NCBI RefSeq assembly: GCF_029168315.1 | Contig: NZ_JARGYD010000001.1 | Span: 868,001-932,000 of the forward strand | Direction of reading: 5' to 3' | DNA length: 64,000 nucleotides | Origin: Psychromarinibacter halotolerans | GTDB taxonomy: Bacteria > Pseudomonadota > Alphaproteobacteria > Rhodobacterales > Rhodobacteraceae | Shown here: positions 36,154-43,850 of the stretch, in pieces | How the letters are laid out: every line of letters starts with the position of its first letter | How positions within the stretch are numbered: the first letter of the stretch is position 1 | Position numbers and translations under genes: made by a program | Notes under the pieces: generated by a model | Databases searched by the model: none | What the model was told of the DNA's origin: nothing | Seen by the model: only the letters and a program-made list of their open reading frames with translations

Positions 36154-37428
36154 CTACTGGCCAGCCATCAGTTCGTTGACGCGCTCGACGTTCCAGGTGT
36201 CGACCTCGGTCAGTTCACCCTCTTCCGAGATGCCCCAGATCAGGTAGGGACCGGACACGTCGCCGTACTCGTCGAACTCGATCGGGCCGGTCGCGCCGAC
36301 GTAGGTGATGTCGCCGCCCTCGGCCAGCACGTCGATGGCGCGGGCAAAGCCCTCGGGGCCGGGGTTGATCACTTCGCCGTCGCCGCCGGTGATCTCGCGG
36401 ACCGCGTCACGGATCGCGGGGCCTTCATAGACACCGGCCTTTTGCGCGGCCAACAGCGCCACGGCAGCGGCGTCGTACATGGTGTGCAGACCGGGGCCTT
36501 CGGGGGCCGAGCCGTACTTTTCTTCCCAGCTGGCGTTGAACGCGTCGACCGACGGGCCGTCGAACTGGGCGTTGTCGATGCCCACGGCATTCGTCAGGTA
36601 CTCGGCGCCGACTGCCTCGACGAACTCGCTGGCGCGCAGCGCGTTGCTCAGCAGAAGGTTCTGGGTGCCGCCGAAGGACAGCCACTCGCGCATGGCGGTG
36701 GCGCCGTCCGCCGGGAAGGCCACGAGGAACAGCGCGTCCGGCTCGCCTTGCAGCGCGGTCGAAACCTCGGCGCGGTACGAAGCCTGTTCCTGGTTATAGG
36801 CGACCATGTTGGTGATGGTGCCGCCCGCTGCGGTGAACGCCTCGTTGAAGGCCTCGGTCATGGCGACGCCGTAGTCCGAGTTCACATAGATGATCGCCAC
36901 GTTCTCGTATCCGCTTTCGCGGGCGATGTCGGCCATGACGTAGCCCTGCGGACGCACGGTCGGCAGGGTGCGGAACCAGAAGCCGTTGGTGTCGCCGGCG
37001 GCGGCCAGTTCGGTGAAGTTCGGCGCGCTGGAGCAGCAGCTGATCTGGGTGACTTCTTCCGGCACCGCGACAGAGGTCAGGACGGGCATGGTGATGCCGG
37101 ACTGGATCGCGCCCAGCAGCACCTCGGCCCCCTCGACCGACACCAGCGACATCGCGGCGTCGATGCCGACGTTCGGCTGGCCTTGGTCGTCGCGCAGGCG
37201 GTACTCGGCGGTGCAGCCCAACAGGCCGCCAGCTTCGTTCATGTGATCGACGGCCAGTTGGCCGGCGTCACCGATGGCGCCACCGATGGCAGCCATCGAG
37301 CCCGACAGCGACAGAACCGCGCCGATCGGGTACGAGCAATCGCTGTCCTGCGCCGCGGCCGAGGTGGCAAAAGCGCCGCCCGACACGGCCAGCGCAGCGG
37401 CGGCAAGCGTGGATGTTGTCTTTTTCAT
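36154..37428 (-). CDS. Liv-type ABC transporter substrate-binding protein
   Basis: 424 residues. ATG 37428 has AAGGG 8 nt upstream and starts a signal peptide (MKKTTSTLAAAALAVSGGAFATSAAAQ); longer starts are rejected. Type I periplasmic-binding fold of the branched-chain amino acid family: IGAVLSLSGSMAAIGGAIGD, IGAxxSG-like LLGAIQSGITMPV, and ENVAIIYVNSDYGVAMTEAF. The mature protein has several Cys (CSYP, LLGCTAEY, SCCSSAP). Binds the amino-acid-like substrate taken in by LivGFHM encoded just upstream. Confidence 0.93.
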   Translation of the reverse strand: MKKTTSTLAAAALAVSGGAFATSAAAQDSDCSYPIGAVLSLSGSMAAIGGAIGDAGQLAVDHMNEAGGLLGCTAEYRLRDDQGQPNVGIDAAMSLVSVEGAEVLLGAIQSGITMPVLTSVAVPEEVTQISCCSSAPNFTELAAAGDTNGFWFRTLPTVRPQGYVMADIARESGYENVAIIYVNSDYGVAMTEAFNEAFTAAGGTITNMVAYNQEQASYRAEVSTALQGEPDALFLVAFPADGATAMREWLSFGGTQNLLLSNALRASEFVEAVGAEYLTNAVGIDNAQFDGPSVDAFNASWEEKYGSAPEGPGLHTMYDAAAVALLAAQKAGVYEGPAIRDAVREITGGDGEVINPGPEGFARAIDVLAEGGDITYVGATGPIEFDEYGDVSGPYLIWGISEEGELTEVDTWNVERVNELMAGQ

Positions 37429-37483
37429 AACGTTTCCCTTTTGTTGGACCAGTTGGGCATTTCCGGTTTCTTCTTTGGCGCCA

Positions 37484-38473
37484 TCAGCCCTTTTCGATGG
37501 CGCCTTCCGTTTGGCCCGCGCTGCCGGTCTCTGCGGCATGGGCCGAAATCACGTCTTCCTCGCCGATCAGGCCGCGCGGCCGGAACAGCAGCGTCAGCAC
37601 GATGACCGTGCCGATCAGCATCGCCTGAAGCGACCCGGCCCGCGACTGGAAGACCGGCGGCACGAGGTTCGAGATCACATAGCCGCTGGCGGTCCACAGG
37701 CCCCAGACGATCAGGCAACCCAGCACCGCACCCCGGTTGTTGCCCGAGCCGCCGACGATCAGCATCGCCCAGATCTGGAACGTCAGGATCGGCAGGAAGT
37801 CGATCGGGCTGACATAGCCGATGAAGCCCACGTACAGCCCCCCGGCCAGTCCCATGATGGCAGAGCCCAGCACGAAGGACTGAAGCCGGATCATCGTCGG
37901 GTTCTTGCCCAGCGACCGGGCCGCCGTCACGTCCTCGCGGATCGCACGCAGCACGCGGCCCCACGGGGACCGCACCGCGCGTTCCAGCGCGACATAGACC
38001 ACCGCCGCCACCACCAGCACCATGCACAGGAAGAACACGTTGTAGACGCTTGTTTCCGTGAACAGATCGCGGAACGGGCGCGGCAGGCCGACAAGACCGT
38101 TGGCGCCGCCGGTCAGCGACGAGAAGTTCAGCGCGACCAGTTGGATCGAGATCGAGACGCCGAAGGTCGCGATGGCAAGGTATTCCTCGCGCAGCTTCAG
38201 CGTGGCCAGCGCCACGATCAGCCCCGCCAGCGCGGCCAGAAGGATGCCTCCGATCACCCCGAACAGGTACGGCAGTTCGAACCCGCCGATCAGCCGCGCG
38301 TTGTCCGGCCCCGACAGCACTGCCGTGCCGTAGGCGCCGATGGCGAAGAAGCCCACCACGCCCGCGTTGAACAGTCCGGTATAGCCCCACTGCAGGTTCA
38401 GCCCCATGACGATGATGGCGTAGATCGACACCACGGTCAGGAAGAAGACGATGTAAAGTCCGATACCGATCAT
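37484..38473 (-). CDS. livM: Liv-type ABC transporter permease LivM
   Basis: 329 residues from ATG 38473 (GGAGG 6 nt upstream; a GTG one codon earlier is too close to that site). About nine membrane helices; family motifs NLQWGYTGLFNAGVVGFFAI, the EAA-type loop WGRVLRAIREDVTAARSLGKN, and GGLYVGFIGYVSP. The start overlaps the livH stop by one base (TGATG). Inner-membrane half of the importer. Confidence 0.93.
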   Translation of the reverse strand: MIGIGLYIVFFLTVVSIYAIIVMGLNLQWGYTGLFNAGVVGFFAIGAYGTAVLSGPDNARLIGGFELPYLFGVIGGILLAALAGLIVALATLKLREEYLAIATFGVSISIQLVALNFSSLTGGANGLVGLPRPFRDLFTETSVYNVFFLCMVLVVAAVVYVALERAVRSPWGRVLRAIREDVTAARSLGKNPTMIRLQSFVLGSAIMGLAGGLYVGFIGYVSPIDFLPILTFQIWAMLIVGGSGNNRGAVLGCLIVWGLWTASGYVISNLVPPVFQSRAGSLQAMLIGTVIVLTLLFRPRGLIGEEDVISAHAAETGSAGQTEGAIEKG

Positions 38474-39378
38474 CACTTACCTCCCGAGGTGCCGGCGAAC
38501 AGGCCGGTCGGGCGCACGTACAGCACCAGAAGCATCACGATGAACGGCATCGCCAGCTTGTACCCCGCCGGGATCACGAGGACCGAGAAGGACTCGACGA
38601 TGCCGATCAGGAAGCCACCCAGAACCGCACCCACCACGTTGCCGACCCCGCCGACGATGGCGGCGGCGAACAGCGGCAGCAGCAGTTGGAACCCGAACTC
38701 GGGGCGCAACTGAACGGACACACCGTACAGGACGCCCGCTACGGCCGCGAGCGCGCCGCCAAGGATCCAGACCCAGCGCACGACACGCGACAGGGCGATG
38801 CCGTTGATCTCGGCCAGCGTCGGGCTTTCCGACACCGCGCGCATCGCAAGACCAAGCCGGGTTTTCTGCAGGAACAGTTGCACCGCGACGACCAGCACCA
38901 GCGACATCACGAAGATGAACACCTGATCCGGCATCACCCGCAGCCCCGGGGCCAGCAGGATCGCCATTTGCAGCGTGTTCGTGTAATAGGTCGCCTCGCC
39001 CCCGAAGATCAGGCTGATCAGGTTGCGGATCAGCAGGGCGACGCCGAAGGACGCGAAGACCAGCGTCAGGTGGTTCACCCGGCCCCGCAGGCGCGCGAAG
39101 ATCAGCTTGTCGATCAGCAGCGCCAGCGCGATGGTCAGACCGATGGCGATTACCGTCGCCCCGATCAGCGGCCAACCGAAGGTCAGCGGCCCCAGCGGCG
39201 CGGACGGCAGGCCGAATACGGTCAGAACCCCCAGCGCCATGTAGGCGCCCCACGTCATCATCTCGGCATGGGCGAAGTTCGCAAACCTCAGAATCCCCAT
39301 CGTCAAGGTCAGCCCGATCGCACCAAGGGCATAGATTGCCCCGGTCAGCAGACCATCGGCCAAAGCCTGCGCCATCAT
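38473..39378 (-). CDS. livH: Liv-type ABC transporter permease LivH
   Basis: 301 residues starting MMAQALADGLLTGAIYALGA at 39378, with GGAAG 6-7 nt upstream. Family signature LRFANFAHAEMMTWGAYMAL, loop RLGLAMRAVSESPTLAEINGI, and GGVGNVVGAVLGGFLIG. The start overlaps the livF stop. The reading frame is open up to 40122, but that part is the livF region in another frame. Confidence 0.93.
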   Translation of the reverse strand: MMAQALADGLLTGAIYALGAIGLTLTMGILRFANFAHAEMMTWGAYMALGVLTVFGLPSAPLGPLTFGWPLIGATVIAIGLTIALALLIDKLIFARLRGRVNHLTLVFASFGVALLIRNLISLIFGGEATYYTNTLQMAILLAPGLRVMPDQVFIFVMSLVLVVAVQLFLQKTRLGLAMRAVSESPTLAEINGIALSRVVRWVWILGGALAAVAGVLYGVSVQLRPEFGFQLLLPLFAAAIVGGVGNVVGAVLGGFLIGIVESFSVLVIPAGYKLAMPFIVMLLVLYVRPTGLFAGTSGGK

Positions 39379-40106
39379 TGTTTTCTTCCCGCTCTTCCAA
39401 GGTAGATCTGGGTGACCTCGGGGTCCTCCAGCAGGGCCGCCGAGGGCCCGTCCAGCCGGTTCTCGCCCTCGGCCAGCACGTAGGTCCGGTCCGAGATGCG
39501 CATCGCCGCCTTTGCGTTCTGCTCGACCATCAGGATCGAGACGCCCGCCGCCCGCAGCGCGACCAATTGGGCGAACACGTCGTCGACCATCTTGGGCGAC
39601 AGGCCCGCGCTGGGTTCGTCCAGCATGACGATCTCGGGATGGGTCAGCAGCGCGCGTCCGACCGCCAGCATCTGCCGCTGGCCACCCGACAGGACGCCCG
39701 CCTTCTTTTTCGCGAAACGCCGCAGGTCGGGGAACTTTTGATAGGCCTCTTCCACCCGTTCGCGGGCGGTGGCCTTCGACAGCGCCTGCGCGCCCAGCCT
39801 CAGGTTCTCGTCCACGGTCAGCGACGCAAAGATGTTGTCGGTCTGCGGCACATAGGCCAGCGCGGCATCCGCCATTCGGTGCGTGTCGATCCGGGTGATG
39901 TCCGAGCCCGCAAGCTCGACCTTCCCACCCTCGACATGAAGAAGCCCGGCGACCGCTTTGATAAGCGTGGACTTTCCGGCGCCGTTCGGGCCGATGATCG
40001 TCACAAGCTCGCCGGTGGTCACGTGCATCGTGACGTCGCGGATGATCGGCAGGCCCGGCTGGTAACCGGCGGTCAGACCCTCGACCTTCAGGATCGGTGC
40101 GGTCAT
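39375..40106 (-). CDS. livF: Liv-type ABC transporter ATPase LivF
   Basis: 243 residues; Walker A GPNGAGKS at 39-46, signature LSGGQRQML, Walker B IVMLDEPSAGLSP, and the LivF-type end of the chain with VEQNAKAAMRISDR. Start overlaps the livG stop (ATGA), stop overlaps the livH start, so subunit synthesis is coupled. Confidence 0.95.
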   Translation of the reverse strand: MTAPILKVEGLTAGYQPGLPIIRDVTMHVTTGELVTIIGPNGAGKSTLIKAVAGLLHVEGGKVELAGSDITRIDTHRMADAALAYVPQTDNIFASLTVDENLRLGAQALSKATARERVEEAYQKFPDLRRFAKKKAGVLSGGQRQMLAVGRALLTHPEIVMLDEPSAGLSPKMVDDVFAQLVALRAAGVSILMVEQNAKAAMRISDRTYVLAEGENRLDGPSAALLEDPEVTQIYLGRAGRKQ

Positions 40107-40873
40107 GCCACCACCTCGCCAAGGTAGGCGTCGATCACGGCGCGGTTTCCGGCGACCTCTTCGGGCGCGCCCGCGCAGATCACCTTGCCCTGCGCCAGAA
40201 CGATGATCGGGTCACACAGCGACATCACCATGTCCATGTTGTGCTCGATGATCAGGAAGGTCTTTCCGCGCGTGTTCAACTCGACGATCTTCTCGACCAG
40301 CGTGTCCAGCAGCGCGGGGTTCACGCCTGCGGCGGGTTCGTCCAGCAGGATCAGCTTCGGGTCCGACATCAGCACCCGCGCCAGTTCCAGCAGCTTCTTC
40401 TGCCCGCCCGAGATCGCACCGGCGAGGTTCCGTTCAACGGCTGTCAGGTTGCAGAACGCGATCACCTCGTGCGCGCGGTCGCGGATTTCGCGTTCCTGCC
40501 GCGCGACGGCGCCGGGGCGGAACCACGTGTTCCAGAACCGTTCGCCCAACTGGTCCGTCGCGGCCAGCATCACGTTCTCAAGCACGGTCATTTTCGGAAA
40601 CGGGCGCGGGATCTGGAACGTGCGGCTCAGGCCGCGCGCGTAAATCTCGGTCGCGGACCGCTCGGCGATCTCTTCGCCCGCGAAGGTCACCCGGCCCGAG
40701 GTCAGCGTGGTCTCGCCCGCAACGGCGCCGAACAGGGTCGACTTGCCAGCGCCGTTGGGACCGATCAGCCCGGTGATCGAGCCTTCGGCCACCTCGAACG
40801 ACGCGCCATCCACGGCGCGCATCTGTCCGAAGGTCTTGACGGCATCGGTGACGGTCAGAAGCGGTGCCGCCAT
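40103..40873 (-). CDS. livG: Liv-type ABC transporter ATPase LivG
   Basis: 256 residues from ATG 40873 (a longer frame to 41125 overlaps ridA). Walker A GPNGAGKS at 38-45, LivG-type insertion with GLSRTFQIPRPFPKMTVLENVM, signature ISGGQKKLLELAR, Walker B LILLDEPAAGVNP and the H-loop IEHNMDMVM. Start overlaps the ridA stop (TGATG). Confidence 0.95.
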   Translation of the reverse strand: MAAPLLTVTDAVKTFGQMRAVDGASFEVAEGSITGLIGPNGAGKSTLFGAVAGETTLTSGRVTFAGEEIAERSATEIYARGLSRTFQIPRPFPKMTVLENVMLAATDQLGERFWNTWFRPGAVARQEREIRDRAHEVIAFCNLTAVERNLAGAISGGQKKLLELARVLMSDPKLILLDEPAAGVNPALLDTLVEKIVELNTRGKTFLIIEHNMDMVMSLCDPIIVLAQGKVICAGAPEEVAGNRAVIDAYLGEVVA

Positions 40874-41286
40874 CAGACCGCTCCGCCCGACGTCGCAAGG
40901 CTGCGCTTCATGGCCGTGACCTCGATCTCGACCTGTATTTCCGGGTCGGCGAAGCCGCAGATGATCGTGGTGTTCGTCGGCTTGGTGGCGGCCAAAGCCT
41001 CGCCCAGCACTTTCGAGGCCGGAACGACATGGTCCGCGCTGGACAGGTACACGCGGACGCGCACGATGTCCGACAGGCCGGCCCCGGCCTTGGACAGCGC
41101 GTCCTCGATCTGACTCAGAGAACACCGCGCCTGTTCCGCCGGATCATCCGGGAACAGCCCGGTATCCGGATCGAACCCCGCGGTCCCCGAGACGAAAATC
41201 CATTCCCCGTCCACCACGGCACGCGAATAACCCGCCAGCTCTTCGTACTTGGAGCCGGTCCGGATCGTCCAGCGATCAGGAGCCAT
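40873..41286 (-). CDS. RidA/YjgF family protein
   Basis: 137 residues, usual RidA size, with GYSRAVVDGEWIFVSGTAGF, RCSLSQIEDALSKAGAGLSDIVRVRVYLSS and the C-terminal VEIEVTAMKR (Glu and Arg of the active cleft; the arginine that binds the imine carboxylate in RidA should be checked by alignment). RidA proteins hydrolyse reactive enamines or imines made by amino acid dehydratases and oxidases. First gene of the ridA-livGFHMK-ocd-ACAD-kinase operon, 37 nt downstream of a perfect palindrome. Confidence 0.9.
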   Translation of the reverse strand: MAPDRWTIRTGSKYEELAGYSRAVVDGEWIFVSGTAGFDPDTGLFPDDPAEQARCSLSQIEDALSKAGAGLSDIVRVRVYLSSADHVVPASKVLGEALAATKPTNTTIICGFADPEIQVEIEVTAMKRSLATSGGAV

Positions 41287-41322
41287 CTTGTATCTCTCGT
41301 TATTTCCCCGTTGTTCGGATCA

Positions 41323-41340
41323 CTTGATCATGTGATCAAG
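41323..41340. promoter_or_regulatory. Perfect palindromic operator upstream of the ridA-liv operon
   Basis: CTTGATCATGTGATCAAG: 8-bp arms CTTGATCA and TGATCAAG with a 2-bp centre, 37 bp upstream of the ridA ATG. The size and form suit a dimeric GntR/FadR-type or similar regulator. No regulator gene is adjacent, so its protein must be encoded elsewhere. Confidence 0.65.
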
Positions 41341-41516
41341 GCTTCGTCAATAGCTTTAGGTGCCTCCGAAAAGGCGCCTGAACGTCTTTGCGTAGACACT
41401 TGTAATCATGTAGTTTTAGCGGAACCCACACGGGCACGGGCGACCACGGCCGACGATTGCCGCACCGCAGCACCACCGCATTCCGGGTGACTCTTACAGC
41501 TTTACAGAGGCGCGCG

Positions 41517-42329
41517 TCAGTCCGCCGGAAGCCCCATCTGCGCCCGCACCAGCCGGTTCAGGCGGTCTTCGGGCGACGCCAGCGCGTCAAGCAGCACGGT
41601 GATGTGGTTGGTTCCCGGCGCATGGTACGACACGACGCCGATCCGGTCCGCGAAATCGTCGGTCTGGCGCAGGAACTCTTGCGTTTCGTCCCCGCCCACG
41701 GTGACGATCATCGGCATCCGAATATCCAGCGGCCGAAGCAGCGGAGAGTAATTCGCCACCTCGTCCGCGGTCAGTTGCAGGTCGTCGTTCTGGAACGACT
41801 GGACCACCGGCGCAAGGTCGTACAGGCCGCTGATCGCGGTGCCGCCGCGGATCCGCTCGGCGCCGGGACGGCTGGCAAGCTCGGCCACAAGGTGCCCGCC
41901 GGCAGAGTTGCCCGAAATATGGACCCGATCCGGGTCACCACCGTGATCCGCGATGTTATCGCAGACCCAGCTCACGGCCCGCTGGCACGACGCGACGATG
42001 TCCGCCAGCCGCACCGAGGGGATCAGCGGATAGTCGATCACCACAAGGCAGACGCCGAACGGCACGAAGCCGGGCGCAAGGAAGCTGAACAGATCGGCAT
42101 CCAGCGACCGCCAGAACCCGCCGTGGATGAACACCATCACGGGCGCGTCCTTGCCGGCGGGGAAGATGTTCAGCGTCTCGCCAGGACCGTCGCCATAAGG
42201 CACCGCGCGCCGCACCTCGAATGCGTCCAACCCCTCTTGCGCCGCCTTGCCGCGCCGCTCGAACAGGGCGTCGAGATCCGACACGTCATCCAACGACATT
42301 TGCCGGTCCATTCCAGTACGTTCGCTCAT
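41517..42329 (-). CDS. Alpha/beta hydrolase, arylformamidase (KynB-like)/carboxylesterase type
   Basis: 270 residues from ATG 42329 (AAGGA 7 nt upstream). Hormone-sensitive-lipase-like layout: oxyanion motif HGGFW at residues 69-73, nucleophile elbow GNSAGG with Ser142, Asp in VGGDETQEF, His in PGTNHITVL. This set, with HGGFW rather than HGGGF, resembles kynurenine formamidase-type hydrolases; the substrate is not certain. It lies downstream of the incomplete urease cluster and upstream of the ridA operon on the same strand, with a 230-bp gap, so it is probably not part of the ridA operon. Confidence 0.83.
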   Translation of the reverse strand: MSERTGMDRQMSLDDVSDLDALFERRGKAAQEGLDAFEVRRAVPYGDGPGETLNIFPAGKDAPVMVFIHGGFWRSLDADLFSFLAPGFVPFGVCLVVIDYPLIPSVRLADIVASCQRAVSWVCDNIADHGGDPDRVHISGNSAGGHLVAELASRPGAERIRGGTAISGLYDLAPVVQSFQNDDLQLTADEVANYSPLLRPLDIRMPMIVTVGGDETQEFLRQTDDFADRIGVVSYHAPGTNHITVLLDALASPEDRLNRLVRAQMGLPAD

Positions 42330-42451
42330 CGGGGGGTCCTTCCACTGGGTCCGGGGCGCAGAAAGGCACACCCGGAAAGTCCCAGCAAAGACAGACGGCT
42401 ACCCGGTGGAATGTCAACACGAACCCGACGGCCATGAACGCGCCGCCCCGT

Positions 42452-42754
42452 TCAGCGCCCTTTTGCGGGCATCCTGCCAAGACGGCGGGCATTCGCGCGG
42501 GTGCGGCGGCGATAGGGCTTCACCGCCGCCTCCATCGCGTCCAGCGGCGACCCGAAGGCGGTGACCGTGCCAGCGCGGACAAGGTCGTTCCACGCCTCGA
42601 CCTTCTCGATCACCATGCGGTTCGCTTCCGAGCGCGGCACGGGCCACAGCCCCGCCATGCCCATCATCCGCATCGTCATGACGGACTGCGCCTCGGCGGT
42701 CATCGCAAGGACGCTGATCCAAAGGCCAAGCACGCGGCCGGGATCGGGAAACAT
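42452..42754 (-). CDS. Small conserved hypothetical protein (alphaproteobacterial, sometimes labelled antifreeze protein)
   Basis: 100 residues: a hydrophobic/methionine-rich helix (LGLWISVLAMTAEAQSVMTM), the core MRMMGMAGLWPVPRSEANRM, a charged amphipathic helix, and a basic end KPYRRRTRANARRLGRM. I recall similar proteins across Rhodobacteraceae; the antifreeze label is not meaningful and the shape suggests a phasin-like or membrane-associated helical protein. The ATG at 42754 overlaps the stop of a 22-codon upstream ORF (TGATG). Confidence 0.7.
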   Translation of the reverse strand: MFPDPGRVLGLWISVLAMTAEAQSVMTMRMMGMAGLWPVPRSEANRMVIEKVEAWNDLVRAGTVTAFGSPLDAMEAAVKPYRRRTRANARRLGRMPAKGR

Positions 42755-42822
42755 CAGACGCTGTTTCCGGTAAGGATGGGTGTGGTCTTGGTCTGGCTCG
42801 ACATGGCGCCGCCTTTTCTCAT
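42754..42822 (-). CDS. 22-codon upstream ORF (possible leader peptide)
   Basis: ATG 42822 with an excellent ribosome site, GGGAGG, 5 nt upstream; the peptide starts MRKGGAMSSQTKTTPILTG and its TGA overlaps the ATG of the 100-residue gene. The site is stronger than that of the following gene, which has none of its own, so translation of the second likely depends on the first. Confidence 0.5.
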   Translation of the reverse strand: MRKGGAMSSQTKTTPILTGNSV

Positions 42823-42905
42823 GGACGCCTCCCTAACATGATACATAGGGCGGACCGCGCCGCGCGCCGAGTCCGCCCCTTGCATGGCTGTCCCCCGCAG
42901 GCGGA

Positions 42906-43211
42906 TTACAGCTTGCCCATGACCTTCTGGTTGAAGCCGTAGACCTCGCGCTTGCCGCCGAAGGGAACAAGGTTCACCTCGCGGGTCTGGCCCGGCTCGA
43001 ACCGCACGGCGGTGCCGGCGGCAATGTCCAGCCGCAGCCCCTTCGCCGCGTCGCGGTCGAAGTCCAACGCGCTGTTGGTCTCGGCGAAATGATAGTGGCT
43101 TCCGACCTGAACCGGCCGGTCGCCGGTGTTGGACACCGTCAGCGTGACGGCCTCGGCCCCCGCGTTTAGGGTGATCTCGCCCTCGGCGGTCATGATTTCA
43201 CCTGGGATCAT
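42906..43211 (-). CDS. ureB: Urease subunit beta
   Basis: 101 residues, complete: MIPGEIMTAEGEITLNAGAE, VSNTGDRPVQVGSHYHFAETN, VRFEPGQTREVNLVPFGGKR and GFNQKVMGKL, all hallmarks of UreB. It would assemble with UreA and UreC into nickel-dependent urease. Unusually, ureC does not follow: the next genes are the 22-codon ORF and the 100-residue protein. Without UreC elsewhere in the genome this subunit has no catalytic partner. Confidence 0.95.
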   Translation of the reverse strand: MIPGEIMTAEGEITLNAGAEAVTLTVSNTGDRPVQVGSHYHFAETNSALDFDRDAAKGLRLDIAAGTAVRFEPGQTREVNLVPFGGKREVYGFNQKVMGKL

Positions 43212-43251
43212 GCGAAGTCTCCTGCATGGGATATCGTCATTGAACGGGTCT

Positions 43252-43527
43252 TCAATCCTTCGGACCGGGCCACGACCGGCCCGTCAGCTTCGGCAGCACC
43301 AGCCCGACGCAGGCGCCCAGCAACAGCGGGATGGCCTCGCCGTCCGCCAGCAGCTCTGCCACGATGGCGGCCCCCAGCAGCGTCGCCAGCACCGTCGCCA
43401 GCCGCAACTGGCCGCGCGACAGCCGGATCTCGGCCATGAACACGTTTTCCAAGCCGCGCTTCACGTGCGGTTCGGCCTTGTCCACGAAGGCCAGCGCAAG
43501 CATCCCAAGGATGAAGGTAATGATCAT
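43252..43527 (-). CDS. Small membrane protein of urease operon
   Basis: 91 residues: an N-terminal hydrophobic segment (MIITFILGMLALAFVD), a central amphipathic part, and a second hydrophobic stretch (LATVLATLLGAAIVAELLA, then AIPLLLGACVGLVLP). No known function. It lies 10 nt after ureA and 40 nt before ureB, a position often taken by small hypothetical genes in roseobacter urease operons. Confidence 0.72.
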   Translation of the reverse strand: MIITFILGMLALAFVDKAEPHVKRGLENVFMAEIRLSRGQLRLATVLATLLGAAIVAELLADGEAIPLLLGACVGLVLPKLTGRSWPGPKD

Positions 43528-43537
43528 GGCCCGCAGC

Positions 43538-43840
43538 CTAGCGGATCGGGTGGTGGACAGTCACCAGTTTCGTGCCGTCCGGGAATGTGGCTTCGACCTG
43601 CACGTCGTGGATCATCTCGGCGATCCCGTCCATGCACTGATCGGCGCTGATGACGTGGGCACCCGCCTGCATCAAGTCCGCCACCGAGCGGCCATCGCGC
43701 GCGCCCTCGACGACGTAATCGGTGATCAGGGCGATGGCCTCGGGGTGGTTCAGCTTCACCCCCCGTTCCAGCCTGCCCCGTGCCACCATCGCTGCAAGCG
43801 ATACCAGCAGCTTGTCCTTTTCCCGCGGCGTCAGGTTCAT
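43538..43840 (-). CDS. ureA: Urease subunit gamma
   Basis: 100 residues, full UreA: MNLTPREKDKLLVSLAAMVA, GVKLNHPEAIALITDYVVEG, and the end FPDGTKLVTVHHPIR. Structural subunit of urease. Separated from ureD by 10 nt and part of ureD-ureA-small membrane gene-ureB. Confidence 0.96.
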   Translation of the reverse strand: MNLTPREKDKLLVSLAAMVARGRLERGVKLNHPEAIALITDYVVEGARDGRSVADLMQAGAHVISADQCMDGIAEMIHDVQVEATFPDGTKLVTVHHPIR

Positions 43841-43850
43841 GTGTCCTCCG

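Noticed and set aside
39379..40122. Upstream extension of LivH
   Set aside because: It reads livF out of frame; membrane-protein sequence begins at 39378.
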